Made by a program: the position numbers and the translations under genes | Shown here: positions 1-6,937 of the stretch, one piece after another | Numbering within the stretch: position 1 is the stretch's first letter | Layout of the letters: the number at the start of each line of letters is the position of its first letter | The notes under the pieces: model-generated | Told to the model about the DNA's origin: nothing | The model's input: the letters and a program-made list of their open reading frames with translations, nothing else | Database searches by the model: none | From: an uncultured Lachnospiraceae bacterium | GTDB taxonomy: Bacteria > Bacillota > Clostridia > Lachnospirales > Lachnospiraceae | Reading direction: 5' to 3' | Length of the DNA: 13,752 bases | Assembly: GCA_946549155.1 (NCBI GenBank) | Contig: CAMNQN010000073.1 | Location: forward strand, 1-13,752

Positions 1-72
1 GGATTTCCTGGCGAACTGCCCCGGTGCCCGAAAGCGGAGGGCGGCTCCATCCTAGTGTTTCTTGTATCCGGA

Positions 73-136
73 GCAGTTTTCCAGAGGCATCTGTCCGCCC
101 GGCCCCGCCTTTTCCTGCGTCCTGCTAATTAACAAA
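73..136 (-). repeat. Left copy of a 64-bp inverted repeat
   Basis: This stretch is the reverse complement of 13689-13752 with only three differences, all transitions (81/13744, 94/13731, 108/13717), so 61 of 64 positions agree. It begins 22 bp beyond the stop of the AIR-synthase-like gene. Read on the minus strand it starts TTTGTTAATTAGCAGGACGC and runs into a GC-rich core. Similarity ends sharply at the inner edge (137 against 13688). The outer edge cannot be set because the partner copy runs off the window. There is no transposase nearby and no obvious long hairpin inside. It may be a dispersed intergenic repeat, a small non-autonomous element or the end of something larger; the sequence does not decide. 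Confidence 0.9.
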
Positions 137-148
137 TCACGACCAGTT

Positions 149-1213
149 TTATTCGGCAGCCCGCTCTTCCAGCGCCCACAGGGCATCCTGAACCGGGCGC
201 TCCAGATAGCGGACCTCTTCTCCGTTACGGAGAATTCTGGCATTCCCGTCGGTGGTGTGGCCAATTACCACCGCTAAAATGCCCCGTCCATTCAAGTGCT
301 CCGCCAGCGCCTCGCCCCGGGATGTGCCGATCAATAGCGCGCCCTGACCATACAGCTGATAGGGATTCAGATCAAAAAATTCGCAAATTTCCACCGTTTC
401 CTGACGGATGGGGATTTTTTTCAGGTCCACTTCCAGACCCACGCCTCCCTGCTGCGCCATTTCCCAGAGAGCCCCGAAAACGCCGCCCTGGGAGACATCG
501 TGCATCACTGGCATGCAAAATGTCCTTCCCTCCCGGGCTGCTTCCGTCACCAGGATTTGCTCCTCCAGCCCCCGGGCTGCGTCTATAATGGAATAGGGGT
601 AGCGTGTCAGCAGCTTGCGCTCCCTGTTTTTTGCCAGGATGGCAGTTCCGGCCATGCCGGCCCAGCCAGTCATAACCAGCGCCTGTCCCGGCCTGAGCCT
701 GGCCTCCCCGCGTTCCTGCCGGGGAGCATTTCCAAACCCGGTCACCGTAAGCATCGGACGGCTGACGGCACGGCTGACCTCCGAGTGGCCTCCGGCCACC
801 CGGATGCGCCGTGCAGCGCACCACGCTCCGGCCTGCTCCATCATACGTTTCAGTTCCTTCTCGTCCTGATCCGTAGGAAACAAAACGCTCAGCATCACGC
901 TTTTCGTCTCTGCTCCCCAAACCGCCAGATTATTCACAATGGCAGCCAGAAGCATCTCCACACTCCGGTCGCACACGCCCCCAAGGGTGCCGCAGGCGCA
1001 GGCACTGACGGCATGCCCGGCCTCTGTTTCCGCCAAGGGGCCGCATCCCTCTGCCCCATCCTCTTTTCCGCTGTGCTTCCTTCCCTGGATATTCTGTAAC
1101 TCTCCGTCCAAAAATCCGCAGTCCAGCCCAGGCTCCGTCAGCGCTCCTGCCCTGCGCAGGGGACGCAGCACGGACCGGTCCAGCACCGCCTGTGAAACCT
1201 TTCCTGTTTTCAT
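149..1213 (-). CDS. AIR synthase / HypE-like protein of unassigned function
   Basis: The 354-residue product has the two-domain layout of the PurM/ThiL/SelD/HypE superfamily, whose members bind ATP and activate a substrate by phosphoryl transfer. An N-terminal dimerisation-like domain spans about 75-160, with GGHSEVS at 141-147. A C-terminal domain spans about 173-330, with MHDVSQGG at 237-244, comparable to the HDxTEGG motif of HypE. The protein ends in EERAAE and so lacks the terminal cysteine on which HypE forms its thiocarboxamide and cyanide intermediates. No hyp or hydrogenase gene is in the window. Residues 40-82 look like a variable insertion with a small cysteine cluster (C57, C72, C74, C81). 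The start is supported by AAGGAGAG upstream. It follows the VanW gene after 93 bp and is the last gene before the left repeat. The family is clear; the substrate is unknown. Confidence 0.8.
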   Translation of the reverse strand: MKTGKVSQAVLDRSVLRPLRRAGALTEPGLDCGFLDGELQNIQGRKHSGKEDGAEGCGPLAETEAGHAVSACACGTLGGVCDRSVEMLLAAIVNNLAVWGAETKSVMLSVLFPTDQDEKELKRMMEQAGAWCAARRIRVAGGHSEVSRAVSRPMLTVTGFGNAPRQERGEARLRPGQALVMTGWAGMAGTAILAKNRERKLLTRYPYSIIDAARGLEEQILVTEAAREGRTFCMPVMHDVSQGGVFGALWEMAQQGGVGLEVDLKKIPIRQETVEICEFFDLNPYQLYGQGALLIGTSRGEALAEHLNGRGILAVVIGHTTDGNARILRNGEEVRYLERPVQDALWALEERAAE

Positions 1214-1243
1214 TCAAGCTCTCCTTCACTCACAGTCAGAAGC

Positions 1244-1287
1244 CGCCGTAATTTGCGTAAGGATAACTCCCGGCGCATGTTACGGCG
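1244..1287 (-). other. Hairpin between the VanW and AIR-synthase-like genes
   Basis: Arms CGCCGTAA (1244-1251 as RC) and TTACGGCG (1280-1287) pair over 8 bp, with an inner TGCG/CGCA pairing at 1254-1257 and 1274-1277. On the transcribed strand the 3' arm is followed by CTTCTGACTG and not by a T run, so it is not a standard intrinsic terminator. It could weaken read-through into the downstream gene or stabilise the upstream message. The pairing is visible; the function is inference. Confidence 0.4.
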
Positions 1288-1306
1288 ACCCTGTTGATTC
1301 CATATA

Positions 1307-2899
1307 TTAATACTCGTATCCATACTCCGGGGGATCCACAATCTCAATGGTTCCTTCTCCCGTGCCTGCATTGCCCCCAGTGCCGGTATCCCCCTCCACG
1401 GTCACCTGTCCCTGGTCCGGCGGGGTCTCCGGAGCGGTGGTTTCTGTCTGGGCGGTATAGGACGCCGCATTGCTGATCACCGCCTGCACCTGATTCAGGT
1501 CGCCGGTGGCAATGGCCGTGTACATGGCCTGCGTCAGCGCGGTATTTCCGGAGGCCACACCCACATCGTAGGCAGTGCCCACCGCCTGGTAGGTACTGTT
1601 GTTCACCTGAACGCTGTCCACCAGTACGCCGTCCTCATAAATATTTTTCCACAGCTCCGCTGTGTATCCCGTGTGAGGGGACTGGGTCTGCTGAAGGTAG
1701 CCCACATTCTGGCCGGCATTGGCCGTCAGCTTCACGCCGCTGGGCTCTGTGGTGCTGGTCACATTGCTGACAAACTCAATGCTGCGGTTTGCCGGACGGG
1801 TCTCCTCGCCGTAAATCGTGAAGTTCAGCACCCCTCCGTATGCGGAGCCCACGATATAAATCGGGGTATTTAGGTTATTCACAAAGGCCAGATCCATAAC
1901 GCCCTCCGCGATGGCCGCGTCCTTGGAAGGATCCACATAGGTCACGATCATCGTATGGTTCGAGCGGGCCGTCACCTCCAGCTCCGCCTTCAGAACCGCA
2001 TTGTACAGCGTGGTGGATACCTGGCAGATACCGCCGCCGTAGGAATCAACCACCCGATTTTCCTCATAGGAGGGGGCCGGCTGATAACCGTTCTCCGCCG
2101 AAAACGGCGTCACCATGTCTGTCACGGAAAAATAATCCCCGGGCATCAGCAGCGTACCGCTGATTTTGGAACAGCCGTTTTCGATATTCGTGGCCCGCTC
2201 CCAGGTGGAGGAGGAATAGTTCGTGGTGGCAGTGCCCAGCACATCCTTCACCTTACTCAGTTCTTCCTGGGTGATGGCCGGAGACACCCGGTCCACCGCC
2301 AGATCGATCGTGAGGTCCCCGCCCTCCCAGGCTTCAAAGGCCTTCTGCACCAGGGCAACGGACTCCTCCACCTTCAGCGTAAGGCCATCCGTGCCTCCCT
2401 CCACGCCGGGCGTACCGTCATCCTGAGTATAAACCGTGCCGTTGACCGGCTCGGAATTGTAAACGCTGCAGCCCTCCACAAAGCCCTGGGCCTTCGCCTC
2501 GTCCACGGTAAATTCGATCTCATATTCCTTATTCTGATGCTCCAGATCCCGCTGATCCTTATATCTCTGGACAATATTTCCCGTGGTGCCCAGATTTTTA
2601 ATCTCGTCGATGATCTCCTTATTTTCCCACTCCAGCCCCAGGCTGTTCAGCGTCGCGGTAATGGGCGTATCCCCCATCATCAGTGTAACCGTGGCTTCCC
2701 CCAGCTTTTTCACCTTATCCTTCACCGCCTGGGATGCTTCGCTGGCCGTCATGCCTCCCACATCAATGCCGCCGATCAAAATCCCCTCGCTGATCGTCAT
2801 CTCCTCCTCATGGGCAGACGCCATACCGGAAAACGCCAGCACAAAAAAACTGGTCAGCAGCAGGGCCAATCTTTTGCTTCCAAAACCTCTGTTTCTCAT
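1307..2899 (-). CDS. Secreted VanW-family protein
   Basis: The 530-residue product starts with a signal peptide (about 1-29: basic start, hydrophobic LALLLTSFFVLAFSG, then ASAH as a likely cleavage site), so it should act outside the cytoplasmic membrane. Residues 40-220 resemble the peptidoglycan-binding-4 type repeats often found before VanW domains. The VanW domain spans about 228-365, with its hallmark GGGICQVSTTLYNA at 288-301. A G5-like beta region follows at about 370-440, then a low-complexity Thr/Pro/Gly/acidic tail from 484 to the YEYGYEY-like end. VanW domains occur beside some glycopeptide-resistance genes, but most copies, like this one, are chromosomal wall proteins of unknown biochemical role. 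No van resistance genes are present. The start has GGGAG seven bases upstream. It lies 88 bp after the miniprotein and probably shares its promoter. Confidence 0.88.
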   Translation of the reverse strand: MRNRGFGSKRLALLLTSFFVLAFSGMASAHEEEMTISEGILIGGIDVGGMTASEASQAVKDKVKKLGEATVTLMMGDTPITATLNSLGLEWENKEIIDEIKNLGTTGNIVQRYKDQRDLEHQNKEYEIEFTVDEAKAQGFVEGCSVYNSEPVNGTVYTQDDGTPGVEGGTDGLTLKVEESVALVQKAFEAWEGGDLTIDLAVDRVSPAITQEELSKVKDVLGTATTNYSSSTWERATNIENGCSKISGTLLMPGDYFSVTDMVTPFSAENGYQPAPSYEENRVVDSYGGGICQVSTTLYNAVLKAELEVTARSNHTMIVTYVDPSKDAAIAEGVMDLAFVNNLNTPIYIVGSAYGGVLNFTIYGEETRPANRSIEFVSNVTSTTEPSGVKLTANAGQNVGYLQQTQSPHTGYTAELWKNIYEDGVLVDSVQVNNSTYQAVGTAYDVGVASGNTALTQAMYTAIATGDLNQVQAVISNAASYTAQTETTAPETPPDQGQVTVEGDTGTGGNAGTGEGTIEIVDPPEYGYEY

Positions 2900-2987
2900 A
2901 TTCAGACTCCCGTTATATCCCGCAGTGACAGCCGCTCCTTCACAGCCTCCCGGCGCCGCCGGCCTGCAGAATATTTCTACGAACTAT

Positions 2988-3095
2988 TTACATAAATGCA
3001 CTCAACAAGGTGGATGCCACCATAGCCAGAACGATCACAATCACAATCGCCGCCGCAATGATTCTGGTTTTCTTTGATTTATTCCAATTCATCAT
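2988..3095 (-). CDS. 35-residue single-span membrane miniprotein
   Basis: The reading frame begins MMNWNKSKKTRII, continues as a run of Ala/Ile/Val/Leu (about 14-25), and ends ASTLLSAFM. This gives a short basic cytoplasmic N-terminus and one C-terminal membrane span. Three things support a real gene: a near-consensus promoter at 3121-3149, a ribosome binding site (GGGAG about 10 bases before the start), and the two adjacent ATG codons at the correct distance. The second ATG at 3092 is an equally possible start. The size, basic head, single span and S-T-L-L-type end recall tail-anchored Firmicutes miniproteins such as Prli42, the stressosome anchor of Listeria, and the DUF4044 group. That is resemblance by layout only; no homology could be tested. 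It precedes the VanW gene by 88 bp and is likely co-transcribed with it. Confidence 0.75.
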   Translation of the reverse strand: MMNWNKSKKTRIIAAAIVIVIVLAMVASTLLSAFM

Positions 3096-3120
3096 AATAT
3101 GCTTCACTCCCTTCCGAAAT

Positions 3121-3149
3121 ATTGTGACCATTTTCTCCCAAAATGTCAA
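3121..3149 (-). promoter_or_regulatory. Sigma-A type promoter for the miniprotein and VanW gene
   Basis: On the minus strand a perfect TTGACA (3149-3144) is separated by 17 bp from CACAAT (3126-3121), which matches the -10 consensus at four of six bases. Transcription would start near 3114, about 20 bases before the miniprotein ATG. The region is much more AT-rich than the flanking genes. Confidence 0.7.
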
Positions 3150-3182
3150 GTAAATACGCAAAATAAAGAAAGATTTAAGATT

Positions 3183-4964
3183 TCACCTGTTTATGTTTAC
3201 TTCCCGGGCAGAGGCATCCTTCGTCAGCGGATCCCGGTTCCTGTAGTCAAACAGGATCCAATGCCCGCCCGCTTCTCCATTCCGCAGGGAAAAATGCTCC
3301 AGATGGGTCATCTTCCCTAACTGCTTCCAATTATACCCCTCATAGTCCTTCAGATAGCGCCGCTCTTCCTCCTCCCGGCGGTAGAAGGCCGCCCGCTCCT
3401 CCCTGTAAAGGGCCGGATCCTCCGCCCATTCCGGGCGGGTCTTGGCGTTTTCCCGCAGGTACAGATCCAGAATCAGCTGCTCATCATACCATTGCCCTCG
3501 TTTTGGATCCGCCTCATGGGCAAACTCCCGCAGATACTCCAGCCGCTGGGCCCGGGAGTAGGCGCTGCCCGGCGTCCCCTTCCGTTCATAAAAATCCGCC
3601 AGAGCTTCGTACAGGGCGAAGGGCGAGGGAAATACCTCCTCCAGGGCCCGGATGGTGTGGGAAAACTGCTGGCTGTTGTAATAGACCTCCAGCATTTCCT
3701 CCACCGCCTTTAACCGCAGTACCTCCCCGTAGGAAAGCCAGCGGGTGCGCAGCACCTCATACACCGGCCGGAGACTGTATACAATGCCATACTGCTCCGC
3801 ATCCGCCTCCATCAAAGAGCCTTTCAATACCTTCAAAAAGCCCAGCTGCAGCTCCTGCGGATGCAGGCTGTACACCATATCAAAGGAACGCCGGAAGCTC
3901 TCATAGGCCTCATAGGGAAGTCCCGCGATCAGATCCAAATGCTGGTGAATATTATGGCGGGCAGAAATCTGCTTTACCACCTCCGCAATTTTCCCGAAAT
4001 CCGTCCTGCGGTGCACCGCCTCCAGCGTCTGCTCGTTGGCGGACTGCACTCCGATCTCCAGCTGAACCAGGCCGGGCCGCATCCTGCCTAAAAGCTCCAG
4101 CTCCTCCGGACGCAGAAGATCCGCCTCAATCTCAAAATGAAAATTGGTAACGCCATTGTCATGCTCCAGGATGTAGCGCCATATCTCCATCGCGTGGCGA
4201 TGATCACAGTTAAAGGTGCGGTCCACAAACTTCACCTGGGGCACCCGGTGATCCAAAAATACCTGCAGCTCCCGCTTCACCAGCTCTGGACTGCGAAAAC
4301 GCACCCGCTTATCAATGGAAGAAAGACAATAGCTGCAGGAGAAGGGGCAGCCCCGGCTGCTCTCATAATAAAGAATCTTGTTCGTAAAATCCTCCGGGCG
4401 TTCATACACAAAGGGCAGCTCATCCATGGGAAGATATTCCGCCAGCTCCCGGTTTTGCCGAATCACACCCGGGAGGGCGCCGACCGCCGCCTCCGCTTCC
4501 CGCCGGCCCTCCGCAGTCTCCCGCCACAAAATACCCGGTATCTGCTCCAGCGCGCCCCGGCCGCCCAAATAATAATCCATCAGGCGCAGGAAGGTGCGCT
4601 CGCCCTCCCCCACCAGGATCAAGTCAACCTCCGGATGAGACCTCAGCAGAGCCTCCCCATCATAGGAAGCCTCCGGACCGCCCAGCCAGATTTTTGTCTC
4701 CGGCAGTACCAGGCGCACATCCTCTATGAGCTCCAGCACCAGGCGCATATTCCAGATATAACAGGAAAAAGCCAGAATATCCGGCTTTTTCCTGTAAATC
4801 TCCTGCAAAATCACAGCTTCGTACTGGTTGATCGTAAACTCTGCCACCTCAATCTGATCCTTATACCCTGAATCTCCATAAGCGGCGGCGTAAGCCCTGA
4901 GGCTGTGCACCGCCAGATTAGAATGAATATATTTCGCGTTCACCGCAGTCAGCAGTATGTTCAT
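3183..4964 (-). CDS. Radical SAM protein with B12-binding-like N-terminus and DUF4080-type C-terminus
   Basis: The 593-residue product has three parts. Residues 1-135 form a cobalamin-binding-like Rossmann domain (MNILLTAVNAKYIHSNLAV start, WLGGPEAS at 93-100, LVGEGE at 117-122). The radical SAM core spans about 195-400 with the 4Fe-4S motif C206-x3-C210-x2-C213 inside RGCPFSCSYC. The C-terminal region resembles DUF4080, a domain found on such proteins in Clostridia. The MNILLTAVNAKYIHSN opening without the DxHxxG cobalamin signature suggests B12 may not be tightly held through a base-off histidine. Members are often annotated as MiaB-like or Mg-protoporphyrin cyclase-like, but the substrate is unknown. 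It starts 41 bp after the glucokinase gene, behind AGGTGAG with short spacing, and is the last gene of the uvrC-hprK run. Confidence 0.88.
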   Translation of the reverse strand: MNILLTAVNAKYIHSNLAVHSLRAYAAAYGDSGYKDQIEVAEFTINQYEAVILQEIYRKKPDILAFSCYIWNMRLVLELIEDVRLVLPETKIWLGGPEASYDGEALLRSHPEVDLILVGEGERTFLRLMDYYLGGRGALEQIPGILWRETAEGRREAEAAVGALPGVIRQNRELAEYLPMDELPFVYERPEDFTNKILYYESSRGCPFSCSYCLSSIDKRVRFRSPELVKRELQVFLDHRVPQVKFVDRTFNCDHRHAMEIWRYILEHDNGVTNFHFEIEADLLRPEELELLGRMRPGLVQLEIGVQSANEQTLEAVHRRTDFGKIAEVVKQISARHNIHQHLDLIAGLPYEAYESFRRSFDMVYSLHPQELQLGFLKVLKGSLMEADAEQYGIVYSLRPVYEVLRTRWLSYGEVLRLKAVEEMLEVYYNSQQFSHTIRALEEVFPSPFALYEALADFYERKGTPGSAYSRAQRLEYLREFAHEADPKRGQWYDEQLILDLYLRENAKTRPEWAEDPALYREERAAFYRREEEERRYLKDYEGYNWKQLGKMTHLEHFSLRNGEAGGHWILFDYRNRDPLTKDASAREVNINR

Positions 4965-5005
4965 GTGCTCACCTATTTACCAAATACCAGATTCCGCCCA
5001 CGGCC

Positions 5006-5938
5006 TTACAGCACCATCTTCGCCGCGCCGTAAATCCCTGCGTCATTGCCCAGCTTCGCCAGCTTGAAGGCCACGTTCCTCGCTGTGGGGAACGCATAGT
5101 GAAGATAATTTTTCTTTATGTAGTCATACAGGATGGAGCCGGCCTTTGACACGCCGCCGCCGATCACGAACACCTCCGGATCCAGCACTGCGGCAAAGGA
5201 GGCCATGGCCTTGCCCAGGTACGCTCCGAAGCGCTCCGCCACGCGGATCGCCAGCGGATCGCCCTGCTTCACCGCATCAAAAACAGTCTTTGCCGACACC
5301 TCGCCGTCCCGAAGCAGGGAAGGCTCATCGGAGGCCTCCAGCTCCTCCCTGGCCAGGCGAACGATACCCGTGGCGGAAGCCACCTGCTCGAGACAGCCGC
5401 AGTTGCCGCAGTTGCAGGGATCCGTGATGGCATCCTCCACATGCACATGCCCCAGCTCCCCCGCCGCTCCCTGGGAGCCTGCGAAAATTCTGTCATTTAC
5501 AATAATGCCGCCGCCCACGCCGGTGCCCAGGGTCAGCATCACCATATTGTGATACCCCATGCCGCCGCCCTTCCAGAGCTCGCCCAGAGCCGCCACATTG
5601 GCGTCATTCCCCGCCTTCACCATCAGGCCGGTCAGCGCTTCCATCTCCTTCACAATATCAATCCTGCCCCAATGCAGATTCACCGCGCAGGCAATCACAC
5701 CGTCGTCATCCACCGGGCCGGGCACTCCGATGCCCACACCCGCGATCTCCTCCTTGTCCAGGCCCCTCTCCTGAATCTTAGACAAAATCGCCTCTGCCAC
5801 ATCCGGAAGAATATTTTTTCCTCCATCCTCGGTTCTGGAGGGAATCTCCCACTTGTCCAGGACCTCTCCCACCGTACTGAATAACCCGCATTTTACCGTG
5901 GTGCCGCCCACATCGATACCAAAACAATAGTTTTTCAT
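5006..5938 (-). CDS. glk: ROK-family glucokinase
   Basis: The 310-residue cytoplasmic kinase would phosphorylate glucose to glucose-6-phosphate with ATP. An N-terminal phosphate-binding loop lies at 8-15 (IDVGGTTV), the catalytic aspartate in NDAN is D112, and LTLGTGVGGG at 136-144 is the second ATP-binding region. ELGH at 161-164 and CNCGNCGCLE at 175-184 supply the zinc site typical of ROK kinases, here with one extra cysteine (C180). There is no N-terminal helix-turn-helix, so this is a kinase and not a ROK repressor. The length is usual for the family. The start at 5938 has GGGAGG five bases upstream, and an in-frame choice further upstream would overlap the binding site. It follows hprK by 18 bp, so glucose phosphorylation and HPr-based catabolite control are probably co-expressed. 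The exact sugar specificity is inferred from the family. Confidence 0.93.
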   Translation of the reverse strand: MKNYCFGIDVGGTTVKCGLFSTVGEVLDKWEIPSRTEDGGKNILPDVAEAILSKIQERGLDKEEIAGVGIGVPGPVDDDGVIACAVNLHWGRIDIVKEMEALTGLMVKAGNDANVAALGELWKGGGMGYHNMVMLTLGTGVGGGIIVNDRIFAGSQGAAGELGHVHVEDAITDPCNCGNCGCLEQVASATGIVRLAREELEASDEPSLLRDGEVSAKTVFDAVKQGDPLAIRVAERFGAYLGKAMASFAAVLDPEVFVIGGGVSKAGSILYDYIKKNYLHYAFPTARNVAFKLAKLGNDAGIYGAAKMVL

Positions 5939-5956
5939 CTCATCCTCCCATGTATT

Positions 5957-6898
5957 TTATTTTTCCTGCTCCCTGCTTTTCATCAGGCTGTTCTGCACAC
6001 GGTTATACAGCTCCTTGGCCGCATTATACCCCATCTTCTTCTGACGGTGGTTCACCGCCGCCGACTCCACGATCACCGCCAGATTTCGTCCCGGACGAAT
6101 CGGAAGGGAATGGCAGACCACCTTATTGCCCAGGAATTCAATGTACTCCTCCTCCAGGCCCAGACGGTCGTACTCCTTATCCCGGTCCCACTCCTCCAGC
6201 TTGATCACCAGGTCGATATTTCCCGTGTTCTTTACACTCTCCACACCAAATAGCGTCTTTACATCAATGATACCGATGCCCCGCAGCTCGATAAAGTGCC
6301 GCGTGATATCCGGCGCGGTACCCACCAGTGTCGCGTCGCTGACCTTGCGGATCTCCACCACATCGTCGGTGATCAGCCGGTGTCCCCGCTTAATCAGCTC
6401 CAACGCAGCCTCACTCTTACCGATACCGCTCTCACCCATAATCAGGATACCTTCGCCGTAAACATCCACCAGTACGCCGTGAATGGAAATGCAGGGTGCC
6501 AGCTCCACGCCCAGCCAGCGAATCAGCTCCGCCATAAAGGGGGAGGTGGCCCGCTTTGTCACCAGAATCGGGATCTCATATTTTTTCGCCAGCTCCAGCA
6601 TATCGTCATCCGGGTGGGTCATGGTGGTATAGATCAGGCAGGGAATCTTGCAGGCCAGAAGCTGCTCGTACACCGGCAGCTTCTGCTCCCTGGACAGGTG
6701 TTCCAGATAGCTGTACTCCACATAGCCGATGATCTGCACACGCTCCGCGTCAAAATGGTCAAAATAACCGGTCAGCTGCAGCGCCGGACGGTTCACCTCT
6801 GTAGTGTTGATCCTCTTTGAGGATATTTCAATTTCTGGCGTCAGATTTTCCAGTTTCATCCTCTCCACCAGCTTGGACAATGCCACACTATTGCTCAT
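5957..6898 (-). CDS. hprK: HPr kinase/phosphorylase
   Basis: The 313-residue bifunctional enzyme phosphorylates and dephosphorylates HPr (and Crh where present) on Ser46, which sets carbon catabolite repression through CcpA. The N-terminal domain (1-130) is of the HprK type. The kinase domain holds the catalytic H140 in SIHG, the P-loop GESGIGKS at 155-162 with K161, and acidic DD at 178-179. The HprK signature region from LVGTAPDITRHF to GIIDVKTLFG spans 192-218. All key residues are present and the length is normal, so the enzyme should be active. AAGGAGA precedes the start at 6898. It lies 39 bp after uvrC and 18 bp before glucokinase. uvrC-hprK adjacency is common in Clostridia, where murB, rapZ and whiA often follow; here glk and a radical SAM gene follow instead. 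Confidence 0.97.
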   Translation of the reverse strand: MSNSVALSKLVERMKLENLTPEIEISSKRINTTEVNRPALQLTGYFDHFDAERVQIIGYVEYSYLEHLSREQKLPVYEQLLACKIPCLIYTTMTHPDDDMLELAKKYEIPILVTKRATSPFMAELIRWLGVELAPCISIHGVLVDVYGEGILIMGESGIGKSEAALELIKRGHRLITDDVVEIRKVSDATLVGTAPDITRHFIELRGIGIIDVKTLFGVESVKNTGNIDLVIKLEEWDRDKEYDRLGLEEEYIEFLGNKVVCHSLPIRPGRNLAVIVESAAVNHRQKKMGYNAAKELYNRVQNSLMKSREQEK

Positions 6899-6937
6899 AC
6901 CTGTTCTCCTTATTTTCTGTCTAATAAATCTATGGTA

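Noticed and set aside
52..90. 12-codon frame MPLENCSGYKKH inside and beyond the left repeat
   Set aside because: It is very short and has no clear ribosome binding site. Of the three repeat differences, the one inside the frame changes a residue (E to K in the right copy), so there is no sign of coding constraint.
1307..2899. VanW gene as evidence of vancomycin resistance
   Set aside because: No vanR, vanS, vanH, vanX or ligase gene is present. Chromosomal VanW-domain proteins are common in Clostridia without resistance.
2950..2962. Short GC hairpin CCGGC/GCCGG between the miniprotein and the VanW gene
   Set aside because: The stem is only 5 bp, in a GC-rich stretch, with no T run. It is too weak to call as a terminator or attenuator.
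1955..2995. Long plus-strand frame opposite the VanW gene
   Set aside because: It is a shadow frame antisense to a protein with a signal peptide and VanW motif. No family resemblance or start signal was seen.
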